DNA of 64,000 nt from Voacanga thouarsii (GCA_026120185.1 JANUWF010001059.1:45001-109000), one strand, 5' to 3'. Counted from the first letter of the stretch, positions 12,985 through 26,900 are shown. Numbers and translations: made by a program. The notes: generated by a model not told the origin, from the letters alone.

Positions 12985-13050
12985 AGTTAGTGTGGTTAAG
13001 TGGTTAGAGCTTTGGAATTAATCTCTAAGGTCATGGGTACAAATCCCATC
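12985..13050 (+). other. tRNA-like block inside the gypsy LTR
   Basis: An A-box-like TGTGGTTAAGTGG (12991-13003) is followed by a B-box-like GGTACAAATCC. The latter sits in a clean T-arm: ATGGG, seven-base loop TACAAAT, CCCAT (13033-13049). The same arrangement occurs 250-271 bases inside the other gypsy LTRs. It resembles the head of a tRNA-derived SINE; it is not a complete tRNA gene. Confidence 0.65.
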
Positions 13051-14660
13051 ATTTATGTTATTATCGTGATTATCTTAGTTAAGTTTGAATTTTTGTTTTC
13101 TTGCATTCCTTAAAAATATGAATGTTGTCTTAGGGGAGACATGAAGAGAATGTCCTAATCCTATCATCATGTCCTAAAAAGAATTCTAGAGGAATTCTTG
13201 TCCTTTTATTACCTCTATCTTGTCCTAACCTCTTCAACAATTAAATTTGTCCAAAATTTATCAAAATTCATGTTTTTAATTCCAGAAAATTCAGCAAGGA
13301 TTCTTGTTCTTTGAATTTTGAAAATAAATCTTGGAAGTTGGAGAATTGACTGAAAATAGGAGAGGAGTTAGGGAAGGTTCCTAAGGGAAATTAATCTCCA
13401 TGGATGAACCTTCAAACTCCACTCTATAGTGTTTATATTCTTCATGAAAGAAATCTGGAAATTTTCCAGATTCTTGACAGCCTAACCTTCGAAAATCACA
13501 GCCATATTTCTTACTCATTTGTTGCCAGAAAAATGGCCAATTTATTCAGGTTGAAGACTGAAATTCCTGTGCAAATTCGGACTGCACAAAAACTACACAA
13601 ACCAAGAAAAATTCTGGGCAGATTTCGTTGCATTGCATCCTAGAAATGGAGCTGTTTTTTTCTGTCATCAACTCAGAAAAATTCCTCTGCTTTTCCTCCA
13701 TAAAGAAGGCTGGAAACCAGCCTTAAAGGGCCCTTAAACACCTCTCAAAAACCTCTACAAATCAGGCTGGAATATTGCAAAAAAACTGCACAGAAAAATT
13801 GCAGCAAACCTTTAAGCCATGAACACCATGAAACCAGAAAATTTCCAGCTTTGTTCCCTTCAAGCCTTGGCCAAAAACCACCCTCAAACCTCTGTAAATT
13901 AATCCTGTTCAGCCATGAACTAAACACCATTAACCCCTCCACTTACCTTGCACACTTGGACTCCATAACCACACCTCAAATATCTCATAAGATCACTCCA
14001 TTCAAACTTCCATTTGAACTTCAAAATTTCCAGCATTTGCTCCATGAAAACACTCTTGTACTAGGCTTTATAACTAGAAATTCCTTTGCCATTGAGCTCA
14101 GAATTTCAGCCAGCCTTAAAGCTCCATCAATCTTCATTCATTTCAACAAAACATAGCAGTCCAGCCGGCTCCATTGCAGCACCAAGAAACCTCCAACAAT
14201 CAAACACCTTTAACATATCTTCTACTTCAAACCACTCCTCAAATCTCCCCATTTGAATTTCAAACAATCAGATTTTTCTCTCCCTCTCTAAGCTGAAAAC
14301 CAAAACCCCTGAATTCCCTAAACCATTCAGCCAACACTCTCTAGAAATTCATGCATATCCTTTCTCAAATGCTCTCTATTTTCACCAAGAATACCAAAAA
14401 CACCAAGAACACACACTACCTTTCTTCAAGTCAAAGACCACTCTAAACACCTCCAATCCCTCTCAAAAACTCCAGAATACTCCCACATACTCCCTAGAGT
14501 TCATTTTTGGAATTTATAACATCAAATCTCAAAAACAAAAATTGGCATTGGGATCAAAACCAATTTTTTCCCCTTGAAGTCTCAAGAACATCATCAAGGT
14601 AACCAAGAACAACTCTTTTGTTCATCTTCTTCCATTCAACCTTTAACATATTATGCTAAT

Positions 14661-14661
<1 letters not shown>

Positions 14662-14693
<32 letters not shown>
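14662..14693. repeat. CT microsatellite
   Basis: A pure CT/TC run within the solo gypsy LTR. Confidence 0.95.
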
Positions 14694-14696
<3 letters not shown>

Positions 14697-15390
14697 CCGA
14701 AATGGTGGTTACAACCATGCCTATTTTTCCTACTCTCATGGACAATACAAGACCCTCAATCGCGTGGACCTTCTTGAATCTTCATCAAAGTAAACATCAA
14801 TCAAGTACTTCTCCTTAATCCTTCTTTTTAATTCTGAATTCATGTCTCTTAGATGCTAATAGGGAGAATAGAATATGAATGGGGGATTGAGTATATGCAT
14901 ATGTATGAAGGGGTTGAGATTAGGACATGAGAATGATTGATCATGTTTAAGCTATATGGATTTTCTTGAGAAACAATGTATGATCATCATGTCTTAAGAG
15001 AATTATGATTGTTTAAGCATGTTAGATGTTATGACACCTTTGGTGAATAGGATTTTTATGTTCTTATCTCCTTTGAAGCCATGATTATGATTGTGTTTAG
15101 TAAAGAATTGGTCATGTGATAGTATGTATGGATTTAAGCCTACATTCATGAATGGATTAGTTTATTGTTTGATGTTGGAGAATGTGTTCATGATTCTTGT
15201 TAGCAATAGGAAAATTATGATTATGATCTTGTTGATCCTAGGTTATTTTAATTAACAAATTTTATTACCTTGATTAAAATTATTACTATATTTTTCTCTA
15301 AGGATTTCGAAATTTCTAGGAAGTTTTGGAAATGGTATATTAAATGAAATAGTGATAATTTAATAGTTAAATAAATGATATCTTTTATTA

Positions 15391-15395
<5 letters not shown>

Positions 15396-15429
<34 letters not shown>
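15396..15429. repeat. AT microsatellite
   Basis: A pure AT run within the solo gypsy LTR, followed by short ACAC and ATAC steps. Confidence 0.95.
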
Positions 15430-15441
<12 letters not shown>

Positions 15442-17049
15442 TATATAATAAACAAAATCTTAATAATAGTAAAATATTAATGACCTTGTAGGCCTATATA
15501 TTTATAAATATTATTTATAATAAAATTTATTTGTTATCTATTAATAAAAAAATTTAATAACATTTATTTATTATTAATTTTATTTATTGCTGATTATTTA
15601 TTATCTATTAATTAAAAGTTAATTGTAATTTATTATTTACTTGTAATAATACTATTTAAAAATTATCATTTATTAATATTATTTAGGGCCTTAGTATTAT
15701 TCAATGTTCAAACCTTAGTTTATTTATTAATAATAGTACTCAAGATTTATTATTTGAACTTAAAACTTATTAGTAATTATTTTACAACCCTTAGTTATTT
15801 TAACTTATCAAGCTAGGCTTATTCTATAAAATTCTTTATTATCTAACCTTAAAGCCTAGGACATTAAGGCCATGATTATAATTAGTTGAATTAGGATTAT
15901 TTATGTAAGCGAATATAGCTCGAGTATAACCTTATGTCTTATGTTTACCTCAGGTGGGGTTAGGTAAGCCTTGGAAGATTTTTGAATTCAAGCAAGTAAA
16001 GGATCAGGTAAGCTCCTGCATGGAATTTTGTGAAGACAAAAAATTATAGTTGCAAGCCAAATGCAATGTGTATGAACATTTATTTTGTAAAGGTAATTAA
16101 GGATTGTTTTTCCTTTTTATTTCAGTCACGCAAATCATTTGAAACTTAAACAAGCAGTTTTACACAAAAGGCTAAACTCTATTTAAAACCCAACTTCGAC
16201 AAGAATTTTGGAAACCCTTAATTGCTATTTCAAAGAAAATCATTATGTGATCAATTTTCTCCCAAGTGAGACAATTAACGTTGAGTACTCAATAGGGGTA
16301 GGCTAGTAGTACTAATTTTGAAGAGCAAGAGTGAGTCTTTTGGCAAGAGGCCACCTCCAGAAGATGAACTCAACTTAGAGAAGCGACAATACTACTTAGT
16401 CAGACTGTTCGAGCTAGCAAGTTTCAGTCAAGTGGACTGTGTGGTTCCGGAGTGGACAACTGGTAAGTTTGGGTATAGAGATGGAGGAGTATCTCACCCG
16501 GTAGACTGTACACCTACCCTTTGTCAATTTCTACAAAGTGTGGCATTATGGCCGTTATATAGTCGTGGGGCCCAACGTGTGGTAACCCATGGCTACCCGT
16601 TTGAGTGGTTGTGTTTATTGTGTACATGTATGGTTTGAAAAGCAAAATGCCACCCTTTATTTTTAACATTTCTTTAATGCTTGCCAACACTTTCTCTTAT
16701 GAAATTTTTACAACTTACATACATGAACTTAAAGCACATACGGGCTTACTGAGATTTTTATCTTATCACCTTTTATACCATGTTTTTAGGTCGATCCTCC
16801 TGTGGAGATGAATAGCTAGATTTGTTGCCTATGCTTTGAAGACTTTATGTTATTTTTCTTATGTGTTGTTTTGAGAGATGGTAGCAAACAATTTATTTTG
16901 GATTTGTTCATGTATTTTTGGATTGTAATAAGTTTAATTTTAAAGTGCTGCTTTTATTTTCTTTTGTGTGACCTAATTATAAAGACCCCTTGTCCTATGA
17001 ACGGGGCGGCATCCCCGGCCCGGTTGGGCCTAGGTAGTGGGGTGTTACA

Positions 17050-17509
17050 AACTTCGCCTAGTATGGACCCAAAAACCAAAAGAAATTGCAAGAAAAATTA
17101 CAAGGAAAATTCAAAAATTTCTCCTTAGTCCACTGCACCCGCAGCACTAGATCAGCTACCCATCTGTACTGTGGTCCATTGCACCCGCCGCAGAGAACCA
17201 GGACCCATGGGCAACCAGCACGTGGACCAGATCCCCAACCTGAGCTGGCGCCGGTTCCGGCACCCCAAGCCGTCGCCGGTTGCGGTCTGTCAAGTCTACT
17301 TCCTGCAGTTTTTTTCTGTGAATTTCATCTGTTTTTCTACACAACTTCTGGCTTCGTTGGCTCTCCAATTTCAACCCAAATACAATGAAATCAACAAAAA
17401 TCAACAACCACCTATACCTATTAATATTGGGCTTACACGATTTGCTAAGAAAAATAGTAAATCACAAATCTCCTATATCTCAATCCGAGAGGTTTAACAG
17501 AGAATCTAT
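17050..17509 (-). other. Copia II leader, middle part
   Basis: It lies between the AACTT duplication of the solo gypsy LTR and the TCTAT duplication of the next solo LTR. The overlapping short ORFs on both strands (for example 17156-17407) lack any domain. I read it as leader sequence only because of its place in the nest. Confidence 0.55.
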
Positions 17510-19540
17510 TATTGGATTGTATGCCCTCTTAGACTAGGTTTCTGATGTAAAATCGAATATTTTAATGAAAGAATTTATTTTCAGAAATTGTTTGTGAATT
17601 TACTTTTTGTTTGTGCACGATTTTCATTTGGAACAGACCCATTGTGTTTAAATAAGTGATCCATGTGAATGGTGGTCTTTCACAGTAAGGTATGGATCAC
17701 GGGTTATTTAACACATAAACATTTGTTCTTAACCTATTGATGAGACTGAGAACCTGATCGTGTTTAGGTTATTATGTTATGAATTCCAAATGGGGAATGG
17801 CTTACCTTTAGCCAGTGGGTAGTCCACTCACTTCATGACATAAGCGTATTTCGAATACGTAGAACATGACCTGTAGTAGTGGTTTCTCAAAGTATTATAT
17901 GGTAGAAACCTAGACTACTACCGCTACAGCGTGGACTAGTACTCTACGACTTGAGTATGAGTTGGTAGTCTAGCGAAGCTGGAAGCATATACTTTGATTT
18001 GCTGTAGTTGAGGTTCTATCGTAGGGCCAATATACTTGCATGTTGGGTATGTGTGACTAGTTAGTTAAGACAAACTTATACAAGATAGTTTCTGCACTAT
18101 ATCGCCCCTTGTGGTTGTCCGAATGGTCTAAATTATCCAGAGCCCTGGGAAACATGACTTGGATGTTTGCTTTAGGGTAGCTCCCTTAGAAAGCGGAAAC
18201 ACTCCAGGAAGTCGTGGACCATTGGACTAGAAGCCTAAGGATGGTAGATATCATTTAGGGGGGTGTTAGTACACTTCTTCCTCTCTAAATGTACGGCGAT
18301 GTGTAGAAGGGTATTTTAGTCATTTCACCTGTAGGTCGGAGACTTTGCAAATGCAGCATTGTCCTTGGGGTCAACATTTCCTTATGGTGATATTAGGAAA
18401 TATTTAAAATGCAAAATATAGCTATTTATATAGCAGGGGTATTTTGGTCATTTAGCAGCCAAGGCGATGTGTCTTTTTGGTCCTCGGGATAGCCCGTTAG
18501 TCCTAACTACTTATGGGTTGAGGAATTGGTCTTAGTTGAAGAGGATTTTATTTTATGTTATTTTATTCAGGAAGTCTAATTTATTATTGGACTGGAATAA
18601 ATAAATAAATAAATAAACTAGGAGTTGAGAGAAATTAATTATCTAGTTTATTTGGTTAATTAATTATTCAGGGCCTAGGTCTAGTATGAATAATTAAGAA
18701 ATTAACCTGGGCTTAAACTAGGGGAAATAAATAATGTTTAATTATTTATTGGGTTATTTATATAGGCCCAAGAAATAAATAATTAAAGATTAATTATTAT
18801 GGTTCATTTGGGCTCATTAATTATTTATTGGGTTACTTATGTAAGCCCAGGAAATAAATAATTAATATTTATTATTTTGGGCCTTTTGGGTCCAAGAAAA
18901 ATAATAAATATTTTTCTGGCCCAATAGCTTGGACCTTAGGGTTTTTTCCAGATACGGTCAAGAGGAGTTTAGGGTTAGGCCAAACTGATTCTCAGGATAA
19001 CATCCAGGTGTTTTGAAATCCCAGGGATATGTTTATCAGATATTGAGAGACCTAGTTGAGGCTAACTTATAAACAACTCTTTGAAAAAAAAAAAAAACTC
19101 TAATTTTTTCCCTAGCCTCACAAGACTCTCACGTCTCTTTCTCTCTGGGAGCTAACGTTTTTCCTCTTTCTCCTCTGTGGTTTCTTCTTGTTCTTGGCTA
19201 ATCAATAGCAAAAGAACCAAGGAGTTTTGAGATCGTTCCTCTTCACCATAGTGTTCACCAACTAGAGGTTAGGCTGAGGAATATCCCAAGAGCTGGAGAG
19301 CTAAGCGTTAATGCAAACAAGGCGAAGTAGAAGGCTAGCGGGTGTTCAACCGGAAGCTCCTTCAGGTGTGCAAAGCGAGGCGATTCCAGCCGTTCAATCT
19401 GTTTCTATGCAACCTAGGAGGGTTAAGGAACACAAAGGTATGATCTTCACGCTTCCGCATAGCCTTTAAGGCTTGCGTTTTATTTTTCTCCAATTTTTTT
19501 TTAACGTACAGCATGCTCCCCTGTTTCTCGTTTTCCATCA
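17510..19540 (+). repeat. Solo copia LTR, copy 1 (2031 bp)
   Basis: It starts TATTGGATTGTATGCCC (the first G decayed to A), ends TTTTCCATCA, and is flanked by perfect TCTAT duplications at 17505-17509 and 19541-19545. It has the same length as the copy at 32938-34968. It carries ATGCAAACAAGGCGAAG near its 3' end (from about 19311), but a TAG ends that reading after a few codons. No internal retrotransposon sequence is present. Confidence 0.93.
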
Positions 19541-19657
19541 TCTATCCATACCAAAACAACAAAGGATCACAGTTTAATCACACATACGTGTCCAGTTTAA
19601 TTCATCTAGATGCATGCTCCCTATATTTTCACAAAACCTTCATGCTCTGATACCAAT
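19541..19657 (-). other. Copia II leader start and primer binding site
   Basis: On the minus strand, TGGTATCAGAGC (19655-19644) is complementary to the 3' end of initiator tRNA-Met. It sits two bases after the LTR end ...GGCCTTCA. This is the standard primer binding site of plant copia elements, and it proves that 19658 is an LTR-internal boundary rather than a solo LTR edge. Confidence 0.88.
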
Positions 19658-19887
19658 TGAAGGCCTAGAAAGGGAAAAACACAGAGCACACAGCGGAAGC
19701 GAAAACTAAAACAATTGGAAAAACTGAAGTACAGGTGAACCTAAACAGAGCTGGAGCCGGCTCCGACAGCCTCAGCCTCAGCCGGTGCCGGTCCTACTCT
19801 GGTGGGACTCCGAGGTTAAAAATTTCTAACCTTTTCTTCTTGTTTTCAAAGATGGCTGGATTGGAATGTGTGTAACCGGGGTAGGTG
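19658..19887 (-). repeat. Copia II 5' LTR, segment next to the PBS
   Basis: It matches 2576-2800 of the 3' LTR (opening tgaaggcctagaaaggg...). It is broken at 19887 by the gypsy element; the last five bases, AGGTG, are that element's target duplication. It resumes at 35715. Confidence 0.9.
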
Positions 19888-21943
19888 TGTAACACCCCGA
19901 AAAACCTAGGCCCGCCAGGGCCGGGGATGTCGCCCCGTCCAAAGGACAAGGGGTCTTTATGACTAGGTCAATAAGTCCGTGTGTGCTTTGGGTGTTTAGC
20001 AAAAACAGTTCGTGCATGCAAAGTGTGAAATCTTTATAACAGAAACATTGGCAAGCAATAAACATCAGTCAAAAGCAAGAGTGACGTTTTGGCTCTTCTG
20101 GCCATACATAAGTAATGAAGTCAACCACTCGAAAGAAAGGGATATGGGTTACCACACTTTGGGCCCCATAACCGGTCAGAATGCCTAACACGTTGTGCAG
20201 ATGACAAAAGTAGGTGATCGGCCTACTGGGCAAGATACTCCTCCTTCTCTATACCCAAACAACCACCGGGTGTCCATGCCGGCAAAAACACAGTCACTTG
20301 ACTGAAACAAAATAAACTGCTAGCTCAGGCCGGCACGACTCACTAGAACTGGCATCTCATCCGGGAAGGACTCACCCCTCAGAGGTGGCCACCTACTGAG
20401 AGAGTCACCCTAACCCTTCAAAGACTAGTCCTAATAGTCCACCCTTATTGAGTACTCAACGACATTTCTCACTTGGGATAAAATGAACAAAGCATTGTGC
20501 TTCATGAAAATAACAATGTGAGGGTTTCCAAAGCTTTGCGAGAAATTAGTTTTAGAAAGAGTTTCGAGTTTGGAAAAATCTGCTCATTAACTTTGGAATA
20601 ATTCCAACGTTGGAAATAAAGATGAGTTCAACCCTCAATTGCCTTCAAATAAACGAGTGTCCATACACTCCATATTTAGCTTGCCATAAGAAAACATTTC
20701 ACATCGATAGGTTTTATGCAGGAGCTTACCTGATTCTTGCTCACAATAACAAGGTCTCGGACAGATGACCTAACCCCACATGGGCAAATACAAATCTTAA
20801 TCAGATTCAAGCCACAATCCACTTCCTCAATTTTAAATCAACTCAATTCACTACTACCATGATCCTAGTGTCCCAAGCTTTAAGGCAAAACAATAATTGA
20901 ATAGGTTTATAAGCTCAGTTTAATTTGTTATTTAAAATAATTAATGGATTAGGAAATAAATTCTAATAAGTTGAAAGTTTAAATCTTGTTAAGGAAAATT
21001 TAGAGTTTATTTGATCAAGAGCCATAGGTGGTACTAGGTAAAATAGTGATTTAATGGTAGCTTAGTTGTTAGAAAATAATTGATAGCTAAAACTAGTTAA
21101 GATTAAATTTAATAAGTCTTTCTTGGAAAATAATAAGTAAATCCTTAAGGGTTTTGGTCTAGTAAATATTTTATTAAGTATGAATCTTTTTCATAAGGCT
21201 TTAATTAATTTGCCTTATTTTAGATAATATTTATTTATTTTATTTTCTAGAAAAATCATTATTTTTTTGACTAAAATATCCTTTACATATATTATAATTC
21301 CAAATCTACCCTTCCTAGGGTTTTCGAAATTCTTTAGCAAAAATTATTAGTAAATATTTTATTCATGAAATAAAATTTGCTTAGGGACAACTAGATCATG
21401 ATCAAGATTCCATGGTCAACCATAATCAATAACATACTCAATCCTTCAATTCATCAAATCATCCAAGTCTTGCACATAGGCATAGATCTAAATTTATTAT
21501 TACATGATTTAACCTCTACTAGCATAAACATGATCATGGCTTCAAAATCTAATCATGCATATAAATCCTATTCACCCATGGTGACATAATCTCTAGCATG
21601 CTTCATCACAAATACTACCTATGACATGCATCAAATCTCAACTCATCATTAAATCCACCAATATAATCCTTCCATGCATAAATCCCATCTCCATCTCAAT
21701 CATACATATACTCATGCTTCAATCAATAACATCACATACACAACCCCATCGCCATTCATCAACTTAGAGACATGATTCTAAATTTTAAAAAGAGGATTGA
21801 AGGTACTTACTTGATTGATGAATGACTTGAAGGAGTTTAGAGAAGATCTCAACTCCTAGATGGCTAATCTTGTTCAAGAAGGGTGGCGAAAGCATGGTCA
21901 TGGAACAAGAGACCATTCGGCCAAGGGAGGAATTTTCGGTCCA

Positions 21944-21963
21944 TGAGAGAGAGAGAGAGAGAG
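21944..21963. repeat. GA microsatellite in the gypsy LTR
   Basis: A GA run, counterpart of the CT run in the plus-orientation LTRs. Confidence 0.9.
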
Positions 21964-23599
21964 AAAGAAGAAGAGATCATTAGCATACTTATTCATATAG
22001 GTTTTCATTAGAGATTAAGTTTGAAGAGGATGAAGTTGTTAGAATAAGTTTACCTTGAAGATGTTCTTGTCCAGAAATTTTTGCTTTGATCCGAAGTAGC
22101 AAGATGTTTGGAGGAGTTTGATGTTAATATTGATGTTGATGGATTCACAGCAATAAGTAGACTAAATCTGGAGATTTTCGTGAGGGTTTGAGGTGGTTTG
22201 GAGGGTTATTAGGTGTAGAGAAGAAGTAGGTGTTCTTGGTGTAGTGTGTGTGTGTGTTCTTGTTGCTTGAAGAAAATCGAGAGAGAGAGGAAGAGTTTGT
22301 GCAGCTGCCGATTTTTCTGAGGGAATAGGTCTGGCCGAATTCTAGTAGGGTTTAGGGAGTTGATTCTCTGATTTGGAAGGGAAAAGGAAAGGTGAGTTGT
22401 TACAATCCTTGAAGAATATTGTTAGGAAGTGAATTTGGAAAGTAGATATCCTAAGAATATCTTGATTTGTTTGGACAGCTTTGAAGTCTGCCATGGTTGA
22501 TTGTTTGGACAGAATTTCGTGAGATTAATGCTGAATTATGGAGGCTTATGGTGGCTGAAAGTAGGGTGTACAATGATGAAGAAGAAGTCTGGTCCATTGA
22601 GCAAAATATTATGGAAGGTTGCTAAATAAGATGACCGAAATTTTGGAAACCAATCAAGCTTAATTGCAGGAATTTTGTAGAGAGATTTTCGGTCAGCCAT
22701 GGAGGGAATTTCGTGCAGAAACTTTAGGGAACAATGTAGCTCTGTTAATGGAGGTTTAAGAGAGGTTTTGACAGAAGTAGGTTGGGGTTTTCAGTTGAAA
22801 CAAAATAGGAAACTAGCTGGACAAAAATTCTGCTCAGGAATTTCGCTGAACAGAAATTTCCTGGCAAAATTTTCGTCTGCCATTTCCAGCAGTTTTTCCG
22901 CAAGGTTTGAAGGGGATTTCAGGGGTATTCAAGGCTGGTTTCCAGCCTTCTTTATGGAGGAAAAACATGGCTAAGGTTCTGTACAAATTCTGGAAGAAAA
23001 CAGCTTGGTTTTGAGCTCTCAAAACCGATTTTCGTACAGGAATTTTTCCTGCTTTGCTCTAACTTGTGCAATCCGAATTTGGGCAAGAAACTTTCAGGTT
23101 TCAACTGATCCTAAAGACCATTTTTCTGGTAGCATTTGGGAGGAAATGTGAGCTAGAATTTTCGACCTTTTGAAGGCACAACAAGCTGGAAAATTTCAGC
23201 TCATTTCATGAAGATAAATGAACTAAGTTTGAGGAAAAATTTCAGCAAGCTTTCAAGAGTGATTTTCCTCTTGAATTTTCCCACAAATCATTTACATTTT
23301 CCAAACCATGAGAAGCCTTTTACTAGGACATTTTGATCCTAAAAGACCTTAGTCCTCTACTGAATTTTTCTGGAATGGTAAAGGATAGAACACCTCGATC
23401 AAACTAAGGAGTTGGAAATTAAGGAAAATTAAAGATCAAGGGAGAATGAATTCCCTTTTGGCATTTCGCGAAGAACAAAAGAGTGAAGTGAGAATTCTCC
23501 TAACATGTCTCTCCTAGGACATCATCACCACATTGATCTAGGCCCTCATGGCCGAAACCATCCTTTTCCAAGCGAAATAAAATTTACTCAAGCTAAAGC

Positions 23600-23665
23600 T
23601 TCTATGATGGACTTTGAACCTTAGACCTCAAGAATTAATTCCAATGCTCTAACCACTAAACCACA
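23600..23665 (-). other. tRNA-like block in the gypsy 3' LTR
   Basis: On the minus strand the A-box-like GTGGTTTAGTGGTTAGAGC spans 23663-23645, and the B-box-like AAGGTTCAAAGTCC spans about 23622-23609. It lies about 257 bases from the LTR start, the same place as in the other LTR copies. Confidence 0.62.
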
Positions 23666-23920
23666 ACAACTCTTGTTGCTATTTCTACTAGAAAAATTAT
23701 TTCCTATTCAATCCACAAGCTATCTCCTTATTTTCACCTCGGGCAAAAATTACCATTTTGCCCCTCTCACACATCACTCACTAACAAGACTTCAAGATAA
23801 TAAAAATCAAATTCAAAGCACATAGAAATCATATGAAACATATTTAATCATGAAATAAAGCATGATATGCATCCCAACCCCCTTACTTACTCTAAGGTTG
23901 GTCTCGACTGGGGTTTCACA

Positions 23921-23933
23921 TCCTCCCCTCCTT
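23921..23933 (-). other. Polypurine tract of the gypsy element
   Basis: Minus-strand AAGGAGGGGAGGA lies immediately before the LTR start TGTGAAACCCC at 23920. It primes plus-strand DNA synthesis in this class and fixes the LTR edge. Confidence 0.85.
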
Positions 23934-23966
23934 AGAAGAATTTCGTCCCGAAATTCAAGAATACCT

Positions 23967-26900
23967 CTATTTCAGCTCGGGATACTTCCGCTTAACCCAT
24001 TCCTCCGATTCCCATGTAGCATCCTGCGTGCCATGGTGCTCCCACTGAATCTTAACCATTGGTATCTGCTTATTCCGGAGGGTTTTGACACTACGGTCCA
24101 ATATCCGAATAGGCTTTTCCACGTAGCTCAAGTTCGGCTGCAACACTAACGGTTCCTCATTCAACACGTGACCGGGATCCGCATTATACCTCTTCAACTG
24201 TGACACATGGAACACATCATGGATACCCGTCAACCCATCCGGTTGGTCCAACCGGTACGCTATTGGTCCGATTCTTTCCTTAATCAAAAATGGCCCCAAA
24301 TATCTCAGATTCAATTTTCCACCCTTCGAATGCTTCACAATCCCCCGGTTGGGTGATAGCTTCAGAAACATACGGTCCTCAACTTGAAATTCCAATTCCC
24401 TCCTCCGGTTGTCCGCATAACTCTTTTGCCGGCTCTGAGCCGCCTTTAACCTTTCTCAGATTAGCTTCACCTTATCCAACATCTCTTGCACACAAACCTC
24501 TCCGATTTTGCTCACGTGTCCATCTTCCGCCCAACTCCAATACAACGGTACTTGACACTTGCGCCCATACAAAGCCTTGTAAGGTGCCATCCCGATCGAG
24601 GCCTGATAGCTGTTGTTATAAGATAAGTCCGCGTAAGGCATGCATTCTATCCACTTGTCCCCAAAATCCAGAACACAGGCCCTCAACATATCTTTTAATA
24701 TTTGGATTACCCTTTCTGACTACCCATCAGTCTGCGGATGCGTCGTCATACTGAACTTCAAATTCGATCCCATTGCTTCCTGAAACTTTCCCCAAAAACG
24801 AGAAGTAAACCTCGGGTCTCGGTCTGACACTATGCTGGAAGGTACTCCATGGAGTCGGACTATTTCTCGAACATATGTCTGAGCCAGCTTCTCCATGGAG
24901 TCCCTTACATTTACCGGGATAAAGTGGGCTGACTTGGTCAGTCGATCCACTACTACCCATATGGCGTCCTTCTGAGTCTTTGACATAGGGAGTCCGGTGA
25001 CGAAATCCATAGTCACCTCCTCCCACTTCCATTTTGGCACTGGTAACGTCTGCAATAGTCCCGCTGACTTCTTATGCTCTGCTTTAACTTTCTGGCAGGT
25101 GAGACAGGTCAATACGTACTTGACCACATCTCGCTTAATTCCGGGCCACCAGTATGCTCTCTTCAAATCTTGTACATCTTAACCTCTCCCGGATGAATTG
25201 TGTACTTGCTCTTGTGTGCCTCTTCCAAAATTCTGACCCTTAGTTGTTGCTCCCCGGGTACACATAATCGATCTCTGAAATGGAAACTCCTGCCTCGTCC
25301 TAACGAAATTCACTAGTCGGTCGCTTGAGCTCCTTATCCTTAAAAATTTGAAGCTCGGCGTTGCTTCGCTGAGCTTCCACTATTTCTTGCTTCAAGTCCG
25401 GCACCAACTTCAAGTTGCTGATAGCAATCGCTTTGTCTCGTACTTCCGTCCTTCTGTCCAATATGTCCTGGACCACTTACATTTCTTGCACCTTTAGCCT
25501 AGCCATCCCAACTTTTCTGCTTAGGGCGTCTGCCATAACATTAGCCTTCCCGGGATGGTAGTTGATCGGGCAACGGTATTCTTCCAAGAATTCCATCCAT
25601 CTGCGTTGCCTCAAGTTCAAATCCTTCTAAGTGAAGATATACTTCAGGCTCTTATGGTCGGTGAACACCTCGTACTTGGCTCTATACAAGTAGTGTCGCC
25701 ATTTCTTTAGGGCGAACACTATAGCCGCCAGGTCCAAGTCATGACTAGGGTAGTTCACTTCATGCGGTCGTAACTTCCGTGATGCATAGGCAATCACTTT
25801 CCGGTCTTGCATCAACACCGCTCCCAGTCCTTCTTTCGAAGCGTCGATGTACAGTGCGTAAGATTTGCCTTCCTCTGGTGGACTCAATACTGGTGCTGTC
25901 ATCAGTCTCTTCTTTAGTTCTTGGAAGCTTTTCTCGCATTTCTCGTTCCACACAAACGGAACATCCTTTCTCAACAAACGGGTCATTGGCGCTGCGAGTG
26001 TCGAGAATCCCTTGATAAACCTTCGATAGTATCCCGCCAAACCCAAGAAACTCCGGATCTCGGTAATATTCTCTGGCTGCTTCTAGTCTGATACCGCTTC
26101 CACCTTGGCCGGATCTACCTTAATTCCCTCCTTGGTCACCACATGACCAAGGAATGCAACACTGTCCAACCAGAATTCACACTTGCTGAACTTCACGTAC
26201 AGCTTGTGCTCCCTCAATTTTTCCAACACGAGCCTCAGATGCTCCGCATGTTCCTCCGGATTCTTGGAGTAGATTAAAATATCGTCGATGAATACTACTA
26301 CAAATTTGTCTAGGTAAGGCCGGAATACTCGGTGCATCAGGTCCATGAATACTGCTGGAGCGTTAGTCATCCCGAACGGCATTACTACGAACTCGTAATG
26401 CCTATATCGGGTGTTGAAGGCTGTCTTGGGGATATCTTCCTCTCTTATCCACACTTGGTAATATCCTTGTCTCAGATCCAACTTGGAATAGCAACTAGAT
26501 CCTTGCAGCTGATCGAATAGTTCGTCAATCAACAGAAGAGGGTACTTGTTCTTAATCGTTAAATTGTTCAGCCCTCGGTAGTCGATGCACAGCCTCAAGG
26601 TCCCGTCCTTCTTCTTTACAAATAGCACAAGCGCTCCCCAGGGCGACGTGCTTGGTCTAATATAGCCTTGGCCAATGAGCTCCTCTAGTTGCTCTTTCAA
26701 CTCTTTCAACTCTGTCGGCGCCATCCGATACGAAGTCCGCGATACTGGTTCCGCTCCGGGAACTAAGTCAATAGTGAACTCTACTTCTCGACTAGGAGGT
26801 AGAGAATCAAGCTCCGCTGGAAATACATCGGGAAAATCCTTCACTACTTCTGTGTCCTTCAGAGTACACTGGTCCTTAGGCTTGTTCATCACATAAGCCA

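Larger units (their letters stand above)
12741..17049 (+). repeat. Solo LTR of a Tekay-like gypsy element (4309 bp)
   Basis: It begins TCCAAAACCCC (decayed from the TGTGAAACCCC of the full-length copy) and ends GGTGTTACA. AACTT flanks it exactly at 12736-12740 and 17050-17054. There is no internal region, so it is a solo LTR left by recombination between two LTRs. A tRNA-like block sits at 12985-13050. ORFs at 13404-13643, 13851-14156 and 16318-17128 show no domain and are LTR sequence. Confidence 0.92.
19888..23920 (-). repeat. Gypsy 3' LTR (4033 bp, with an internal deletion)
   Basis: It is nearly collinear and nearly identical to the 5' LTR. Compared with it, about 238 bases are missing at 19970/19971, where the 5' LTR has 29492-29729. 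The join shows the three-base overlap TCA. Smaller differences (for example an extra TACT near 23886) account for the rest of the length gap. ORFs at 21398-21589 and 22699-22974 recur in both LTRs but show no domain. Confidence 0.93.

Noticed and set aside
12985..13050. A genuine tRNA gene
   Set aside because: Only the D-arm/A-box and T-arm/B-box parts are convincing. There is no clean acceptor stem or anticodon arm, and the block repeats inside LTRs.
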